Made by a program: the position numbers and the translations under genes | Notes under the pieces: model-generated | The model's database searches: none | What the model saw: the letters and a program-made list of their open reading frames with translations, nothing else | Told to the model about the DNA's origin: nothing | Part shown: piece by piece, positions 13,220 through 19,098 of the stretch | Numbering within the stretch: the stretch's first letter is position 1 | How the letters are laid out: every line of letters begins with the position of its first letter | Origin: SZUA-186 sp041552135 | GTDB lineage: Bacteria > Pseudomonadota > Gammaproteobacteria > UBA9214 | Length of the DNA stretch: 19,098 bases | Assembly (NCBI GenBank): GCA_041552135.1 | Contig: JBFELL010000036.1 | Span: forward strand, 1-19,098 | Direction of reading: 5' to 3'

Positions 13220-15289
13220 ATGATATCCATCCGATCCAGCATCCCGGCACTGCAGCGCGTCAACCGCGCCATTGCCGTTCCGGGCCGCCGCCGACTCGGC
13301 CAGCTGGTCAACCGGCTGAGACTGCTGACCTACCGGGCCCGCACCTGGCTGGCAGAGGTGCTGCCGCGACTGCTGGATGTCAGCGTGGCCGGCAGCGCGA
13401 TCCTCCTGCTCTCGCCGCTGCTGCTGCTGCGCGCCCTGCTGGCGCGGCTGCGCCACGGCCGGGTCTTCGACCGGCGCGACATGCACGGCCGTAACGCCGT
13501 CCCGTTCGAACAACTCGAGTTTGCCGGCCACTACCCCGGCCGCCGGCTGGCGATCCTGTTCAACATCCTGCGGGGCGACCTGGCACTGGCCGGACCGCGC
13601 GCCCGCAGCCGGGAAGAATCCGCGGCCGATATGGGTGCGGCCCTCGCCGTGCGCCACACGGTCCGGCCGGGCATCATCTCGCCGTTCAGCATGCGCCGCC
13701 GCGTCGGCATCGCCCACGAGGCCGAGGCGGAGACCGACAGCGAGTTCGTCTACACCCAGACGGCCGGCAGCGGCGCGACCCTGCTGCTGCGCGCCCTGCT
13801 GGGCCAGCTCATCACCGGCAGCAGCGAGCGCCCGGTACCCGAGACCCTGCGCTTCTTCGGCATCGACATGGCCAACACCACCATGGACGAGACCATCGAC
13901 TGGCTGACCGGCCGTGCCCGCGCGGGCGAGACCACCCGGCTGGCCTTCGTCAACCCGGACTGCCTCAACATCGCCTACGTCAACCCCGACTACAAGCAGG
14001 TACTGCAGCAGTCCAGCCGGGTGCTGCCCGACGGCATCGGCGTCAACGTCGGCTGCCGCATGCAGGGTGTTGCCATGCGCTCCAACCTCAACGGCACCGA
14101 CCTTTTCCCGCGCCTGTGCGAGACACTGGCCGGGACCGGCCAGTCCATCTACCTGCTGGGTGCACAGCCGGGCCGGGCCGAGGCCACGGCCACGGCCATG
14201 CAGGAGAGGTTTCCGGGCCTGCGGGTGGCCGGCACACACCACGGCTATTTCGGGGCCGAGGAGGACGGGGCGGTGATCGAGGCAATCAACGCCTCGGGCG
14301 CCGACATCCTGCTGGTGGCCATGGGTGCACCGCACCAGGAGCTGTGGTTGGCAAAGCACGACGAGGCGCTGCAGGTACCCGTGCGCATGGGCGTCGGCGG
14401 CCTGTTCGACTACTACTCGGGCAGTATCCCGCGGGCACCGCTGTGGATGCGCGAGATTGGCCTGGAATGGGTCTGGCGCCTGCTGCAGGAGCCCGGCCGC
14501 ATGTGGAAGCGCTACATCATCGGCAACCCGCTGTACCTGTACCGTGTCTGGCGCGAGTGCCGCACCCGGCAACGGGCCTCGCAATTCGGGCGGCTGCCGC
14601 GGAGCTTGCGCAGCAGCCGTGTGACCCGCCTGCGCAACCGCGTTGCGGCAGCCTCGCGCCGCGGAATCTGGCGACATGCCACGCGACTGACCGATGTCGT
14701 CAAGCGCGGTATCGATATCGCCGTCTCCGGCCTGCTGCTGCTCATGCTGCTGCCCCTGTTCCTGCTGGTGGCGCTGGCCATCCGGCTGGAGTCCCCCGGC
14801 GCGGTGTTCTTCCGCCAGGTCCGCGTCGGCTGCCTGGGACAGACCTTCTCCATGTGGAAGTTCCGTTCCATGTACATCGATGCCGAGGCGCGCAAGGCGG
14901 CGCTCGAGGCACAGAACGAGATGCAGGGCGGCGTGCTGTTCAAGATGAAGGACGATCCGCGCATCACCCGCGTCGGGCGCACCATCCGGCGCCTGTCGAT
15001 CGATGAACTGCCGCAGCTGTGGAACGTGCTGAAGGGCGACATGTCGCTGGTCGGACCACGCCCGGCACTGCCACTCGAGGTCAGCCAGTACAGCCTCGAG
15101 GAGCGCGACCGCCTGGCCACCAGGCCCGGCATCACCTGCACCTGGCAGGTATCGGGCCGCTCGGATATCCCCTTCGACGAGCAGGTCGTGCTCGACGTCG
15201 ACTACATCCGCGACCAGTCCGTCAAGAACGATCTCAAACTGCTCGTGAAAACCGTCCCGGCCGTCATCACCGGCCGCGGCGCCTATTGA
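13220..15289 (+). CDS. Three-domain protein: pseudo-PGT, WecG/TagA (GT26), active sugar-phosphate transferase
   Basis: This is a 689-residue fusion. Residues about 48-200 resemble a bacterial sugar transferase (LLDVSVAGSAILLLSPLLLL, FNILRGDLALAGPRA), but the catalytic Asp-Glu is Arg108-Arg109. Residues about 208-440 are a WecG/TagA/CpsF glycosyltransferase: FVNPD (244-248), LPDGIGV with Asp271, MGAPHQELWLAK, GGLFDYYSG. Residues about 488-689 are an apparently intact phosphoglycosyl transferase of the WcaJ/PssY type: membrane helix 501-521, FRQVRVG, FRSM, IDELPQLWNVLKGDMSLVGPRP with Asp595-Glu596, and RPGITCTWQVSGR. The protein should load a sugar phosphate on undecaprenyl phosphate and add the second sugar. 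GGGG lies 9 bases before the ATG; the longer open frame crosses the promoter. First gene of its operon, with GAGGA at its stop serving the next gene. Confidence 0.88.
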   Translation: MISIRSSIPALQRVNRAIAVPGRRRLGQLVNRLRLLTYRARTWLAEVLPRLLDVSVAGSAILLLSPLLLLRALLARLRHGRVFDRRDMHGRNAVPFEQLEFAGHYPGRRLAILFNILRGDLALAGPRARSREESAADMGAALAVRHTVRPGIISPFSMRRRVGIAHEAEAETDSEFVYTQTAGSGATLLLRALLGQLITGSSERPVPETLRFFGIDMANTTMDETIDWLTGRARAGETTRLAFVNPDCLNIAYVNPDYKQVLQQSSRVLPDGIGVNVGCRMQGVAMRSNLNGTDLFPRLCETLAGTGQSIYLLGAQPGRAEATATAMQERFPGLRVAGTHHGYFGAEEDGAVIEAINASGADILLVAMGAPHQELWLAKHDEALQVPVRMGVGGLFDYYSGSIPRAPLWMREIGLEWVWRLLQEPGRMWKRYIIGNPLYLYRVWRECRTRQRASQFGRLPRSLRSSRVTRLRNRVAAASRRGIWRHATRLTDVVKRGIDIAVSGLLLLMLLPLFLLVALAIRLESPGAVFFRQVRVGCLGQTFSMWKFRSMYIDAEARKAALEAQNEMQGGVLFKMKDDPRITRVGRTIRRLSIDELPQLWNVLKGDMSLVGPRPALPLEVSQYSLEERDRLATRPGITCTWQVSGRSDIPFDEQVVLDVDYIRDQSVKNDLKLLVKTVPAVITGRGAY

Positions 15290-15300
15290 GGAACCATCCC

Positions 15301-16773
15301 ATGAAGACCTTTATCTTTGCCGACCGCACCGACACCGGCCTTGAGCCGCTGACCCGCCACACCTGCGCCGCCCTGCTGCCGGTGGCCGGCAAGGCCGTCA
15401 TCGAGTACACCATCGAGGACCTGGCGCGCGCCGGCATCCAGCAGGCCGTGATCGTCGCCTCGGCGCATGCCGACCGGGTGGAGGCCCATCTTGGCAAGGG
15501 CGAACGCTGGGGCATGGACTTCGATTATTTCCCCAGCCGCGGCGGCGAACACCCTGCCAGCCTGCTGCGGCGCTATGCCAGCGAGATCGACGAACCGCTG
15601 CTGCTGGTGCGCGGTGACGTGCTGCGCAGCAGCATCGCCGATTTCATCGGTAAGGCCGCCTGCGAGGGCGGGCCGCTCGTCGAGGCCCGCATCGGCGGTG
15701 CACCGGCCGGTGTCTGCCTCTGCCGGGCAGGCATTGAATCACTGGCAGGGCTCGACTGGCCCTATACGCTTACCCCCGGCACGGCAAGACCCGCCGTGAC
15801 CGTCGATCTGCAGGATGCCACCTGGTCAGCACTGGACTCGCTGACCGCCTACCACCGTACCAATCTGGACGTCGCGGCCGACCGTTACACCGGCCTGAAA
15901 CTGGCCGGCTGGGCCCGCGACAGCGGCCTGACGGTCGGCCGTGGCAGCCATGTCGAGACGCCCAGCGTGAGCGGTGATCATGTCTATGTCGGGCGCGGCT
16001 CGCGGGTGCACCCCGAGGCACGACTGGCCGGCACCAGCGTGGTGAGCGACAGCTGCTTTATCGACAGCCAGGCCAGCATCACCGACAGCGTCATCCTGCC
16101 CGGCACCTATGTTGGCGAGAACATCGAGATCCGCAATGCCATTGTCAACGGCAACCAGGTGATCCGCGTCGATTCCGGCGCGAGCTACCGGGTTGCCGAC
16201 CGTTTCCTGCTCACCCAGATGCAGCGCCAGGGCGCCTCCCTGCCGGCACAGCTGGCCAACCGCACGGCCGGCCTGTTGCTGCTGCTGCTCTCCCTGCCGC
16301 TGTGGCCGCTGGCCGCGGCCGGCGCCCTGCTGCATTCCCCGTCAGCACCGCTGCGCCGGTTGCGACTGCGCAGTAACAAGTACCGTCTCGACGAGGCGCA
16401 TGAACCGGTGCGCGCGGAATTCACCGGCCGCGAATGGGCGGTCAGCGCCCCCGTCCTGCGACGACTGCCGCTGCTGCTGGCGGTCATCGCCGGGCACATC
16501 AACCTGGTCGGCACCCGCCCTCGGCCGATCGAGACAACACCGGCGGAGGGCACACCCTGGGAGGACATCGCTGGCGATGCCCCCGCCGGCCTGCTCGGCC
16601 CGGTGCAGCTGGACCTGCCGGATGACGCGCCGTCCGAGGAAGGCCTGCTGAACGAGATCTATTACGCCCAGTACCGCTCGCTGAAATCCGACCTGCGCTA
16701 CCTGCTCAAGGGGCTGCGCGCGATGTTTACGGGCCGCGCGTGGGCCGCCCATGGTCAGGCCGGCAACCCCTGA
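15301..16773 (+). CDS. Degenerate sugar-nucleotidyltransferase / beta-helix / pseudo-PGT fusion
   Basis: The 490-residue protein has three parts. Residues 1 to about 185 follow a sugar-1-phosphate nucleotidyltransferase (PLTRHTCAALLPVAGKAVIEYTIEDLARAGI), but the glycine-rich GGxGTRL loop is ADRTDTGL and the following PKP is TCA, so catalysis is doubtful. Residues about 208-290 show hexapeptide-type beta-helix spacing (VGRGSHVE, VYVGRGSRVHPEARLAG, VILPGTYVGENIEI). From about 318 comes a membrane helix (TAGLLLLLLSLPLWPLAAAGALL) and a sugar-transferase-like end (INLVGTRPRP, YYAQYRSLKSDLRYLLKGLRAMFTGR), with Arg387-Arg388 where an active enzyme has Asp-Glu. It may be a scaffold or allosteric partner of the preceding transferase rather than an enzyme. 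GAGGA 8 bases upstream fixes the start. Exact role unknown. Confidence 0.75.
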   Translation: MKTFIFADRTDTGLEPLTRHTCAALLPVAGKAVIEYTIEDLARAGIQQAVIVASAHADRVEAHLGKGERWGMDFDYFPSRGGEHPASLLRRYASEIDEPLLLVRGDVLRSSIADFIGKAACEGGPLVEARIGGAPAGVCLCRAGIESLAGLDWPYTLTPGTARPAVTVDLQDATWSALDSLTAYHRTNLDVAADRYTGLKLAGWARDSGLTVGRGSHVETPSVSGDHVYVGRGSRVHPEARLAGTSVVSDSCFIDSQASITDSVILPGTYVGENIEIRNAIVNGNQVIRVDSGASYRVADRFLLTQMQRQGASLPAQLANRTAGLLLLLLSLPLWPLAAAGALLHSPSAPLRRLRLRSNKYRLDEAHEPVRAEFTGREWAVSAPVLRRLPLLLAVIAGHINLVGTRPRPIETTPAEGTPWEDIAGDAPAGLLGPVQLDLPDDAPSEEGLLNEIYYAQYRSLKSDLRYLLKGLRAMFTGRAWAAHGQAGNP

Positions 16774-16810
16774 ACCTGACAGCACAATCCATCTACAAGA
16801 GGAGTCGTAC

Positions 16811-17815
16811 ATGTCACGTTATCTGATTACCGGTGGTCTGGGTTTCATCGGTGCCGCGCTGGGCAAGAGCCTGGCTGCCGCCGGACACCAGGTCAGGATC
16901 ATCGACAACCTGTCCGGTGGAAGGCGCGACAGCGCAACGCCCGACTGCGAACTGCTTGTCGGTGACGTCGGCGACAGGCAACTGGTGCGCGAGGCCATGG
17001 CGGGCGTCGACGGCTGCTTCCATCTCGCGACCTCGAGTGAGTCGGCCGCTCAACAGGACGACGACATCGGCTGCAACAACCTGCCCGGCATGATCAACGT
17101 GCTGTCAGCCGCCCGGGATGCCGGCGCACGGCAGCCGGTGCCCGTCGTCTATGCCTCCTCGTCGATCACCTACGGCGACAATGCCCACACCAGCCTGCAT
17201 GAGGACCTGGCGGCCCGTCCGCTGACCAGCGCCGCGGCCGACAAGGCGGCGATCGAGATGCGCGCCAGCGTCGCCGCGCTGGCACACGGCATCCCGACCA
17301 CGGGCCTGCGCCTGTTCAGCGTCTACGGTCCCGCAACATCGCGCCGGGCGGGCAGCAGCGGCGTCGTCGCCCGCTTCCTGGACAGCATCCTCCCGGGCCG
17401 CGGCATCACCATCTACGGCGATGGTCACCAGACGCGCGATTTCGTCTACCTCGCCGACGCCGTAAAATTCTTTACCACCGCGATGGCGCTGCCGCCGAAG
17501 CAGCCCTCGATCTATAACGTCTGCACCGGCCGCCAGACCAGCATCCGGCAACTGGCCGACATGCTCTGTAGCCTGTGTGGCAAGAGCGTCGAGATCACCC
17601 ATGCCCCGGCGCGCCGGGGCGATATCCGCACCTCGGTCGGCAACCCGGAACTGGCCATACGCCAGCTCGGCCTGCGCGCGGCCACCCCCCTGGCCGATGG
17701 TCTGCAACAGATGCTGGCGCAGCACCCGGCCAGCCATGCGTTTCTCAGTCCGAACCCGGCGAGCGGTAATGCCCTTGCGCACACCGTAATCGGCAACACC
17801 GCCGTATCCTCATGA
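16811..17815 (+). CDS. NAD-dependent epimerase/dehydratase-like protein without the catalytic Tyr
   Basis: The 334-residue protein is an extended short-chain dehydrogenase/reductase like the UDP-sugar 4-epimerases: GGLGFIG nucleotide-binding loop at 8-14, IIDNLSGG, VVYASSSITYGD with the Ser residues at 116-118, LRLFSVYGP, and IYGDGHQTRDFVYLADAV. In the family active site (YxxxK), Lys145 is present, but the position four residues before it is Ala141, in TSAAADKAA. Epimerase or dehydratase chemistry by the usual mechanism should therefore be lost or changed, while NAD(H) and sugar-nucleotide binding may persist. GAGGAG lies 7-8 bases before the ATG. The stop overlaps the next start as ATGA. It could be an unusual enzyme or a substrate-sensing protein; there is no sign of frameshift or decay elsewhere in the gene. 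Confidence 0.82.
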   Translation: MSRYLITGGLGFIGAALGKSLAAAGHQVRIIDNLSGGRRDSATPDCELLVGDVGDRQLVREAMAGVDGCFHLATSSESAAQQDDDIGCNNLPGMINVLSAARDAGARQPVPVVYASSSITYGDNAHTSLHEDLAARPLTSAAADKAAIEMRASVAALAHGIPTTGLRLFSVYGPATSRRAGSSGVVARFLDSILPGRGITIYGDGHQTRDFVYLADAVKFFTTAMALPPKQPSIYNVCTGRQTSIRQLADMLCSLCGKSVEITHAPARRGDIRTSVGNPELAIRQLGLRAATPLADGLQQMLAQHPASHAFLSPNPASGNALAHTVIGNTAVSS

Positions 17816-19065
17816 GCACGCCCTCCACAGATACTGCCGGCATGAAGGTCCTGGTGGTCGAGGACGCACTCGACGTCCGGCTCTACCTCGGTGAGCTGCT
17901 GAAGAAGTGGGGTTTCGATGTGGTCGTCGCCGGCAACGGCCGCGAGGCCTGCGAACTCCTCGAATCAGACACCATCCGGCTGGTCATCAGCGACTGGGTC
18001 ATGCCCGAAATGAGCGGTGTGGAACTGTGCCGGCATGTCCGTTCAGCCCCCCTGCCCCATTACATCTACGTCATCCTGCTGACCAGCCGCAACGCCAACC
18101 ATGACCTGCTGGAAGGCATGGAGGCCGGCGCCGACGATTTCCTCACCAAGCCGTTCAACGCCGAGGAGCTACACGCCCGCATCAAGGCAGCACAACGGGT
18201 GCTGCACCTCGAGCAGGTACTGGAGGAACGCAACCGAGCGCTGAGCCACGCCAACCTCGAGCTGAAGAAAAACCAGGACACCCTGCATCGCGACCTCGAG
18301 GCCGCGGCCCTGATGCAGCGCAGTATGCTGCCGGCCTCCGACCAGGCACAGGGCCTGAACCTGCAATCGCTGTTCTGCCCGGCCACCGTCGTGGCGGGCG
18401 ACATCTTCAGCTACCTCAAGCTCGACGACAGCCACCTGGCCTTCTACCACATCGACGTCGCGGGGCACGGCGTGCGCTCTGCCATGCTGTCGTTCACCCT
18501 GGGCAAGATCCTCTCTTCCACCGTCGAGGAAGGCAGCCCGGTCAAGCAGGCCGATCCCGCCTGTCCCGGCGGCGAGCGCATCACCTCGCCGGCCGTGGTG
18601 GTGGCCGAGCTCAACCGACGCTTCCAGGACAAGGACGAGGCCACGCCCTACTTCACCATGATCTATGGCGTGGTCAACACGGCAACCGGCCATGTCCGGC
18701 TGTGCCAGGCTGGCCACCCGAACCCCTACCGGGTCTCGCGGGACGGCACGGCCGAGCGCCTGGGCCAGGGCGGCTACCCGGTCGGGCTGCTGCCGGACGT
18801 GAGTTACGAGGATATCGAGTTCACGCTGCGCTCCGGAGACCGGTTGTTCTGCTACTCCGACGGCATCAGCGAGTGCATGGACCCGGATGATCAGCCCTTT
18901 AGCATGGACCGCCTGGTCGGACACCTGCAGCAGTCCTGCCAGCGGCCGCTGCCCGACACGCTGGTCGACCTCAGGTCCACGCTGCAGAACTGGCGCCAGG
19001 GCAGGCCCTTTGACGACGACGTCTCCCTGATCGCCATTGAATACCACACCAGCCATGCCGCCTGA
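17812..19065 (+). CDS. Response regulator with PP2C-type (SpoIIE) phosphatase output
   Basis: The 417-residue protein has an N-terminal receiver domain (about 11-130) with a complete phosphorylation site: Glu17-Asp18, acceptor Asp61 in LVISDWVMPEMSG, Thr91 and Lys113. A coiled coil follows (about 130-165, LEQVLEERNRALSHANLELKK in part). The PP2C/SpoIIE phosphatase domain comes next, with VVAGDIFSYLKLDD, HIDVAGHGVRSAM, CQAGHPNPY, CYSDGISECMDP and PFDDDVSLIAI giving the metal-binding aspartates. Proteins of this design dephosphorylate serine on STAS-domain anti-sigma antagonists in partner-switching systems. Vibrio SypE and Pseudomonas HsbR are comparable. Its ATG overlaps the epimerase-like gene, so it is made together with the polysaccharide enzymes and probably controls their output or a sigma factor. 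The matching STAS protein and sensor kinase are not in the window. Confidence 0.92.
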   Translation: MSTPSTDTAGMKVLVVEDALDVRLYLGELLKKWGFDVVVAGNGREACELLESDTIRLVISDWVMPEMSGVELCRHVRSAPLPHYIYVILLTSRNANHDLLEGMEAGADDFLTKPFNAEELHARIKAAQRVLHLEQVLEERNRALSHANLELKKNQDTLHRDLEAAALMQRSMLPASDQAQGLNLQSLFCPATVVAGDIFSYLKLDDSHLAFYHIDVAGHGVRSAMLSFTLGKILSSTVEEGSPVKQADPACPGGERITSPAVVVAELNRRFQDKDEATPYFTMIYGVVNTATGHVRLCQAGHPNPYRVSRDGTAERLGQGGYPVGLLPDVSYEDIEFTLRSGDRLFCYSDGISECMDPDDQPFSMDRLVGHLQQSCQRPLPDTLVDLRSTLQNWRQGRPFDDDVSLIAIEYHTSHAA

Positions 19066-19078
19066 GACCCCTACCCCC

Positions 19079-19098
19079 ATGACCACCCAAAGGGGACA
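19079..19098 (+). other. Window edge: possible gene start or partial repeat copy
   Basis: ATG at 19079 opens a frame that runs off the window after M-T-T-Q-R-G. It has no ribosome-binding site, so a coding start is weak. The last 11 bases, CAAAGGGGACA (19088-19098), match the beginning of the repeat seen at 2005-2151. Sequence beyond the window is needed to decide between the two. Confidence 0.3.

Overview
The window reads as a chromosomal stretch of a high-GC gammaproteobacterium that has a PEP-CTERM/exopolysaccharide system. That view rests on a secreted protein with a VPVPAA...FGSGLLGLIGIARRKK tail (VPLPA-CTERM type), -24/-12 (sigma-54) promoters in front of polysaccharide genes, and REP/BIME-like hairpins of a kind common in this group. 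No rRNA, tRNA or CRISPR array was seen, so the genus cannot be fixed from the sequence.

Layout. (1) 1-1660 is visibly richer in A+T. It holds two leftward genes for small secreted proteins (one with the PEP-CTERM-like tail) that share a promoter-proximal motif and sit between imperfect inverted repeats. (2) 1690-2151 is a repeat-rich junction. Six full copies of an AAATAAATCTGTCCCC element, in tandem and inverted pairs, surround a 70-codon gene of the short 'DRR..ERR' type. (3) 2175-4218 is a leftward two-gene operon: a GT2 glycosyltransferase and a polymerase-beta-type nucleotidyltransferase. (4) 4219-4548 is a divergent control region with three sigma-54-type sites, two of which overlap face to face, and two copies of a candidate enhancer motif. 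(5) 4549-11272 is a rightward four-gene operon: a flippase-like domain fused to a polyprenyl-phosphate glycosyltransferase, GtrA fused to a GT-C enzyme, a second GT-C-like membrane protein, and an acyltransferase-3 protein. (6) 11273-11582 holds two REP-like modules between convergent genes. (7) 11583-12950 is a leftward O-antigen ligase/polymerase-like gene. (8) 12951-13219 is a second control region with a sigma-54 site and the same candidate enhancer motif. (9) 13220-19065 is a rightward four-gene operon: a three-domain initiating-transferase fusion, a second multi-domain protein, a reductase/epimerase-like protein, and a response regulator with a PP2C (SpoIIE) output domain.

How they may work together. 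The C-terminal domain of the 13220 protein should load the first sugar phosphate on undecaprenyl phosphate, and its GT26 domain should add the second sugar. The GT2 enzyme extends the chain. The polyprenyl-P-sugar synthase, flippase-like and GT-C proteins would decorate the glycan on the periplasmic face, the acyltransferase would acylate it, and the ligase-like protein would polymerise or transfer it. The terminal REC-PP2C protein points to partner-switching control of production, comparable in logic to the Vibrio Syp locus (sigma-54 promoters plus a REC-controlled phosphatase).

The most unusual feature is a run of apparent pseudo-enzyme domains. Two phosphoglycosyl-transferase-like domains in neighbouring proteins have Arg-Arg where the catalytic Asp-Glu should be. 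One sugar-nucleotide pyrophosphorylase-like domain lacks its glycine-rich signature, and one epimerase-like protein has Ala in place of the catalytic Tyr. No export (Wza/Wzc) or exosortase gene lies inside the window.
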